Below, piece by piece: positions 5,023-8,553 of a stretch of 8,553 bases of DNA. The position numbers and the translations under genes were made by a program. Source of the DNA: an uncultured Elusimicrobium sp. (GTDB lineage Bacteria > Elusimicrobiota > Elusimicrobia > Elusimicrobiales > Elusimicrobiaceae); assembly GCA_902767385.1 (NCBI GenBank), contig CACXHA010000111.1, positions 1-8,553 on the forward strand, in the 5' to 3' direction. The notes beneath the pieces were generated by a model. The model made no database searches, had not been told where the DNA came from, and saw only the letters and a list, made by a program, of their open reading frames with translations. How positions within the stretch are numbered: the first letter of the stretch is position 1; each line of letters starts with the position of its first letter.

Positions 5023-5841
5023 ATGATGAACCGCAAATGGGTTGTTACGTTTGTTTTGACTGCATGTGCACTCCCCGGGTTGTGCCAATTAAACAACAAG
5101 GTAGAAGTAGCCGTTGCCCGCGCACAAGCGCATAGAACCATGGCTAGCGAAGTGGATTTAGATCCGCAAATTTTAACCCAAGCTGAAGCACGCTTACAAA
5201 AAGACCGCGATGTACATAGCGGATACGCCAAACATAACTTGTTGTACTATTACAATCAAATCCTGGCCGAACAAAATCAAACTAAGGTCGGGCAAAAAGA
5301 AACCCAAGTTTCCTTCTACGCGCTGGAAGAAAATGACCCGTATATTTTGACACGGGCCGAGGAGCTTTTGCAGAAAGACCGCAATGCACATAGCGGATAT
5401 CCCGTCCATAACTTGTCCTACTATTACCAACAGGTAAAACAGGAAGAAGAGACGTCAACTCCCAAAGTTGCAATTCGCTCACAGGCCCCCCGATATTATG
5501 TACCGTTAGTACAATTAAAAGAAGAAGATAATACCCCCGGTGCTGACGGGCCTGAAACCGCAATTACGTGGGTAGAAATCGGCGGAGAATATACCGCGGA
5601 TGGATACGAACCGGAATATTTTTACCTGACTTCTAAAACGGTTGTAATAGAAACTAAGGACGGACCGAAAGGGCCTTTCTATGAACCAATTGTGCCGGCA
5701 ATCTTTAATGAAGCTTACAAGCGTTTTGCAGCCGACCCTCGTTGCGCTAAAGCAACCGTTAGCCAAACCCGTCAACTGCTTACCCAGTATTACCGCCAAG
5801 TACAGGCTGAGAAACAACGAACGCATCCTGCAGGTCGTTAA
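5023..5841 (+). CDS. Exported protein with a repeated HSGY...HNL..YYY unit
   Basis: This 272-residue protein is not recognised as a known family. Residues 1-22 are an export signal. L12-T13-A14-C15 is a plausible lipobox, but a standard cleavage near residue 21 is also possible, so lipidation is open. Two strongly similar units follow, at residues 47-84 and 105-142, 58 residues apart. Each reads DPxILTxAExxLQKDRxxHSGYxxHNLxYYYxQ. A third, diverged unit lies at about 226-265 (PAIFNEAYKRF...YYRQV). Between units 2 and 3 is an acidic, Tyr-rich, probably beta-strand region (about 158-222). Start choice: AGGAG at 5011-5015 suits ATG 5023; a second ATG at 5026 is equally possible. It follows the 4488 gene in the same operon. 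No clear terminator follows. Confidence 0.83.
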   Translation: MMNRKWVVTFVLTACALPGLCQLNNKVEVAVARAQAHRTMASEVDLDPQILTQAEARLQKDRDVHSGYAKHNLLYYYNQILAEQNQTKVGQKETQVSFYALEENDPYILTRAEELLQKDRNAHSGYPVHNLSYYYQQVKQEEETSTPKVAIRSQAPRYYVPLVQLKEEDNTPGADGPETAITWVEIGGEYTADGYEPEYFYLTSKTVVIETKDGPKGPFYEPIVPAIFNEAYKRFAADPRCAKATVSQTRQLLTQYYRQVQAEKQRTHPAGR

Positions 5842-5903
5842 TAATACTGTCTTTGATCCCCTGTTTTTAAAGCGGTAGATTTTTTTGCTTTCTTAAAATA
5901 AAG

Positions 5904-5928
5904 TACAATAAAGGGTATGAATTAGGAG
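5904..5928 (+). promoter_or_regulatory. Putative glnA promoter -10 and ribosome binding site
   Basis: TACAAT (5904-5909) is a reasonable -10 box, and AGGAG (5924-5928) sits 6 nt before the glnA ATG. No good -35 is present; a T-rich stretch lies at 5879-5887. The intergenic module of the exported-protein genes is absent here, and I see no riboswitch-like structure in 5842-5934. Confidence 0.5.
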
Positions 5929-5934
5929 AATTGT

Positions 5935-7284
5935 ATGTACCAACGAACCGCTGAAGAAAAAGAAAAAATCAAAGAGATTTTACGTTTAACCGAACAAAAT
6001 AATATCCAAATTCTCAAACTGTGGTTTGTGGATATTTTGGGCAAATTAAAATCCATTTCCGTTTCCTACCGAGAATTTGAATACGCCATGACCGAAGGCA
6101 TGGGGCTAGACGGTTCTTCCGTAGAGGGCTTTGCCCGTATTTACGAGTCCGACCTGGTGGCGGTACCGGATTTAGATACCTTCCAAATGTTCCCACCGGA
6201 CTTAACCGGCGCACCTATTGCCCGCTTTTTCTGCGATATTAAAACCACCGACGGCAAACAATTTGAAGGGGACCCGCGCTACATCTTAAAACGCAACTTA
6301 GCCGAAATGAAAAAAGCTGGCTTTGACCAGTTTATGGTCGGCCCCGAACTGGAATATTTCTATTTTAAGGATGACAAAGGCACCGAACTCTTGGACAGCG
6401 CCGGTTATTTTGATACCATCCCCTTGGACCGCTCCTACGCTATCCGCCGCCAAACCATGCAAATGTTGGAAAAATTGGGTATCCGCGTGGAATATTCCCA
6501 TCACGAAGTAGCCCCCTCCCAGCACGAAATTGACTTGCGTTACGACGAAGCCATGAAAATGGCCGATCAGGTAATTACGTATCGCACCGTCGTCAAGCAA
6601 ATTGCGGCCGCCAACGGAGTGTACGCTACATTTATGCCTAAACCAATTGCCAAAGTCAACGGTAGCGGGATGCACGTACATCAATCGCTTTTCAAAAACG
6701 GTTCTAACGCGTTTTTTGATGGCAACGACCCTCTTTATCTGTCCGAAACTGCCCGCCAATATATCGCCGGTATTTTGGCACATGTCAAAGAGATTTGCTC
6801 CGTCACTAACCAATGGGTCAACTCTTATAAACGCTTAGTGCCCGGCTACGAAGCCCCCGCCTATATTGCCTGGGGCCGCAAGAACCGCAGTACTTTAGTG
6901 CGTATCCCGCAAGTAAAAGTGGGCAAACCCAATGCTACACGCATTGAGTGCCGCTTCCCGGACCCGGCCTGCAACCCGTACTTGACCTTTGCCGTTATGT
7001 TGGGTGCGGGCTTAGACGGAATTAAAAACAAAATGAAAGTGGCCCCGATTACCGAAGAAAACATCTTCCGTATGACCAAAGAGCAGCGTGCCGCGCATCA
7101 AATTGATACGTTGCCTGCGTACTTATACGAAGCGGTGAACTATACGCGCAACTCCGAACTGGTCAAAAAAATCCTGGGCGAGCACACGTTTGAAAAGTTT
7201 ATAGCCAACAAAGATATTGAGTGGGACTCTTATAGAACGCACGTATCTAGCTATGAATTAAAACGGTATTTGTCCACGCTGTAA
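5935..7284 (+). CDS. glnA: Glutamine synthetase, type I (GSI-alpha-like)
   Basis: This cytoplasmic enzyme makes glutamine from glutamate, ammonia and ATP, and is the main ammonium-assimilation step. The 449-residue length fits the shorter GSI-alpha form. Visible signatures are GLDGSSVEGF (57-66) with the active-site Asp59, VGPELEYF (135-142) with metal-ligand Glu residues, the ATP-site HHEVAPSQHEID (189-200), NGSGMHVHQS (242-251), Glu306 in the PGYEAP flap, and RKNRSTLVRIP (315-325). Arg68 in FARIYESD matches the Arg62 that mediates glutamine feedback in the Bacillus enzyme. The C-terminal region lacks the NLYxLPxEE adenylylation site of GSI-beta enzymes, so GlnE-type control is unlikely. A clear AGGAG precedes ATG 5935. 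It appears monocistronic, with no glnR or glnB neighbour in view. Confidence 0.97.
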   Translation: MYQRTAEEKEKIKEILRLTEQNNIQILKLWFVDILGKLKSISVSYREFEYAMTEGMGLDGSSVEGFARIYESDLVAVPDLDTFQMFPPDLTGAPIARFFCDIKTTDGKQFEGDPRYILKRNLAEMKKAGFDQFMVGPELEYFYFKDDKGTELLDSAGYFDTIPLDRSYAIRRQTMQMLEKLGIRVEYSHHEVAPSQHEIDLRYDEAMKMADQVITYRTVVKQIAAANGVYATFMPKPIAKVNGSGMHVHQSLFKNGSNAFFDGNDPLYLSETARQYIAGILAHVKEICSVTNQWVNSYKRLVPGYEAPAYIAWGRKNRSTLVRIPQVKVGKPNATRIECRFPDPACNPYLTFAVMLGAGLDGIKNKMKVAPITEENIFRMTKEQRAAHQIDTLPAYLYEAVNYTRNSELVKKILGEHTFEKFIANKDIEWDSYRTHVSSYELKRYLSTL

Positions 7285-7315
7285 TTAGGTAGGATTTATA
7301 GAATTTAAAACTGAT

Positions 7316-7382
7316 AGGTCCTTTTTTTTATAGTCTCTCTATTACTTTAGACCCTGGTTTTAATTTTCTAAAACGTTATACT
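7316..7382 (+). promoter_or_regulatory. Intergenic promoter module, copy 4 (diverged upstream half)
   Basis: The core is kept: TTTAGACCCTGG (7346-7357) with the -10 TATACT (7377-7382), at the same spacing as copy 3, followed by ATGAGTAT. Upstream, the ACCTAG-N7-CTAGGT palindrome is not intact; only AGGTCC (7316-7321) and AGTCT (7332-7336), separated by a run of T, resemble its parts. The T run could also help end glnA transcription, but no stable stem precedes it. Confidence 0.6.
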
Positions 7383-7421
7383 ATGAGTATGAGAGGAAGT
7401 AAATTTGAAAGGAGTAGAACT

Positions 7422-8075
7422 ATGAAAAAAATTGCGTTACTAATCACTTCATTGTATTGCACTTGTTTTATGGCAAGCCCCGCCTTAGCACAAGGCCCTC
7501 GTAGAACCTTTTTTAATGACCAATCACTTAAACGGTCTTTGACGATTAAGTATGCGGAAGATACTACATGTAAAGGTCCCCGTAAAATTTATTTTGCTAA
7601 TAAAACGTTTGAATGGGAATCTGCATCCGATATAGAAGCTACCCAAAACCCGTGCACAGCTAAATATACAACGAGCCCGACTGTTGACGGAAAAGCAGAT
7701 GATTGGGCTACGTATGCCGTATTTTACAGCCAACTGATTAAAGATCCACAAGAAGAGGTAGTATTAGATACCGTGCGAACGCTGGTTCCGGCATATGTCA
7801 ACGAAAAACTTAGCGAGAAATACAATTTAAACGACATTGTATTTGCTTACCGCTTTACGGAAAAACAACTTCGCCAAGATTTTCTGCATTATGTCTTGTT
7901 GCGTGCCTTTAGACAATCCGACCAATCTATCCGTATTTACAGATTTGAAATAGTCATGCAAGCTAACGCACGCACCAGTAATGGAACTTCAGCGTATGAC
8001 CACTTTAATAACATGGTCAGCCAAAACCGTTCTTCTTGGTTTAAAAGCATGCGAACATTAGTTACACAAAAATGA
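7422..8075 (+). CDS. Exported protein of unknown function
   Basis: I do not recognise this 217-residue protein. It starts with a textbook signal peptide (MKK, hydrophobic core, ALA at 21-23, cleavage before Gln24). The mature chain has two cysteines, in DTTCKGP and QNPCTAK, about 30 residues apart, that could form one disulfide. It is basic near the C-terminus and has an aromatic-rich helical section (FLHYVLLRAFRQ). Start choice: the frame is open back to ATG 7383, but that ATG lies immediately after the predicted -10 (7377-7382) and would precede the transcription start. ATG 7422 has AAAGGAG (7408-7414) at proper spacing and yields the signal peptide. It is monocistronic, with its own module promoter and terminator. 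The shared promoter type links it to the exported proteins at 3948-5841. Confidence 0.85.
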   Translation: MKKIALLITSLYCTCFMASPALAQGPRRTFFNDQSLKRSLTIKYAEDTTCKGPRKIYFANKTFEWESASDIEATQNPCTAKYTTSPTVDGKADDWATYAVFYSQLIKDPQEEVVLDTVRTLVPAYVNEKLSEKYNLNDIVFAYRFTEKQLRQDFLHYVLLRAFRQSDQSIRIYRFEIVMQANARTSNGTSAYDHFNNMVSQNRSSWFKSMRTLVTQK

Positions 8076-8079
8076 AACT

Positions 8080-8107
8080 CCCCGGGCTTACGCCCGGGGT
8101 TTATTTT
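8080..8107 (+). terminator. Rho-independent terminator of the 7422 gene
   Basis: A perfect 8-bp GC-rich stem, CCCCGGGC (8080-8087) with GCCCGGGG (8092-8099), has the loop TTAC and is followed by TTTATTTT. It lies 4 bp after the stop codon. Confidence 0.93.
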
Positions 8108-8124
8108 GAACAGTAGTTATAAAA

Positions 8125-8146
8125 GGCCGCCCGTTACCGGACGGCC
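8125..8146 (-). terminator. Terminator of the right-edge minus-strand gene
   Basis: GGCCGCCCG (8125-8133) faces CGGACGGCC (8138-8146): eight pairs with one internal mismatch and a 4-nt loop. On the minus strand the stem is followed by TTTTATAA. Together with the terminator at 8080-8107 it insulates two convergent genes. Confidence 0.8.
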
Positions 8147-8180
8147 CACAAACAAGGGATTAATACCTATCTTTCATCTG

Positions 8181-8553
8181 TTAACAATCGGACCCATAGC
8201 AGATACTGTCATTGTCAAAGTCCATTTCCACCTTTATATTTGTATAAGACGCTGGATCTCCGTCCCCTCCTCCCCATATAATCGTCACTGGGTTGTCTCC
8301 TGGGCCGGGTCCCATATAATCATCCTCTTCAGGTAGATCGAAATCGTATTCTTCCCCTTCTTCCGGGTCGGAATAATCATCCTGTCCATCATTTGGGTTA
8401 CCACTATTCCAACCGTCGTCATAATAAACGGATGGATCCACGTTAGGACCTGTTTTTATACAACTCCCCAAGTAGTACTTAACATCCCCTTTCGGGCAGT
8501 TACATTGACATTTTTCAGCATCCCATTTTCCCGCAACATAAGTCGTACTGCTA
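8181..8553 (-). CDS. C-terminal part of an acidic, Cys-containing, probably extracellular protein
   Basis: The minus-strand frame is open from the window edge (first whole codon at 8552) to TAA at 8183-8181, giving 123 residues with no start in view. An in-frame TTG at 8471 is not a convincing start because coding similarity of style continues upstream of it. The visible part begins with a KWDAEKCQCNCPKG segment (9-22), a C-x-C-x-C cluster, followed by a single Cys31. Next is a long stretch rich in Asp, Glu, Gly and Pro (about 36-95), and finally a short end carrying two more cysteines (C-x4-C). Six cysteines plus acidic low-complexity sequence suggest an exported, disulfide-bonded or calcium-binding protein, but no signal peptide can be checked. 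The W-D-x-x-x-C-x-C-x-C-P-x-G pattern resembles small cysteine modules in surface proteins. Family unknown. Confidence 0.75.
   Translation of the reverse strand, partial: SSTTYVAGKWDAEKCQCNCPKGDVKYYLGSCIKTGPNVDPSVYYDDGWNSGNPNDGQDDYSDPEEGEEYDFDLPEEDDYMGPGPGDNPVTIIWGGGDGDPASYTNIKVEMDFDNDSICYGSDC

Noticed and set aside
5842..5934. Riboswitch or nitrogen operator ahead of glnA
   Set aside because: No stable structure, no TnrA/GlnR-like palindrome and no long leader could be seen.
6298..6813. A 171-codon minus-strand frame inside glnA
   Set aside because: It is antisense to a conserved enzyme, has no signal or motif, and is explained by glnA codon use.
7316..7330. Terminator of glnA at the T-rich run
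   Set aside because: Nine T residues are present but no convincing stem precedes them.
7383..7421. Longer start for the 7422 gene at ATG 7383
   Set aside because: It overlaps the predicted promoter start region and would bury the signal peptide behind 13 charged residues; ATG 7422 has a good Shine-Dalgarno.
1..8553. CRISPR array, insertion sequence or prophage
   Set aside because: No regularly spaced repeats, transposase or integrase motifs, or phage genes were found; the intergenic repeats sit at promoters and are not mobile-element ends.

Overview
The window reads as ordinary chromosome of a diderm (Gram-negative type) bacterium of moderate, roughly mid-40s GC by eye. It carries an LPS-core-type glycosyltransferase, a lipoprotein, several Sec-exported proteins, a GSI-alpha-like glutamine synthetase and ClpP. 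The lineage cannot be fixed from sequence alone. A gut Elusimicrobiota-like organism is my best guess, and it is only a guess. I see no transposase, integrase, phage gene or CRISPR array.

Layout. Bases 1-73 (minus) hold a tRNA with a CAU anticodon, cut at the window edge just before its discriminator base, with a clear promoter at 91-119. Bases 146-745 (minus) encode a TPR lipoprotein. A 225-bp divergent intergenic region (746-970) separates it from a plus-strand operon of three genes joined by ATGA overlaps: a family 2 glycosyltransferase, a membrane-anchored CE4 polysaccharide deacetylase, and a second deacetylase-like protein that has lost its catalytic residues. A stand-alone clpP with a strong terminator follows. 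Bases 3948-5841 form an island of three unrecognised exported proteins, the last built on a repeated ~38-residue unit. Then come glnA (5935-7284), a fourth unrecognised exported protein (7422-8075), two convergent terminators, and the 3'-terminal part of a minus-strand, acidic, cysteine-containing protein that runs off the right edge.

The signal I find most interesting is regulatory. Two promoter styles coexist. Housekeeping-type units (tRNA, TPR lipoprotein, glycosyltransferase operon, clpP) all carry the same extended -10, TGCTATAAT. Three promoters of unrecognised exported-protein genes or operons, plus one copy at 785-867 with no obvious gene of its own, instead carry a repeated module. 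It contains ACCTAG-N7-CTAGGT (clear in two copies, degenerate in a third, absent in the fourth), then a GGTCTAAAGACC-like dyad ending in GACCCTGG, then 19-20 bp, then a -10 box often followed by GAGTAT. The dyad lies just upstream of and against the -35 region, the place expected of an activator site. This suggests a dedicated regulon for surface or secreted proteins. Three plus-strand genes (971, 3234, 3948) have a -10 hexamer exactly 6 bp before their ATG and no Shine-Dalgarno, which predicts leaderless mRNAs.
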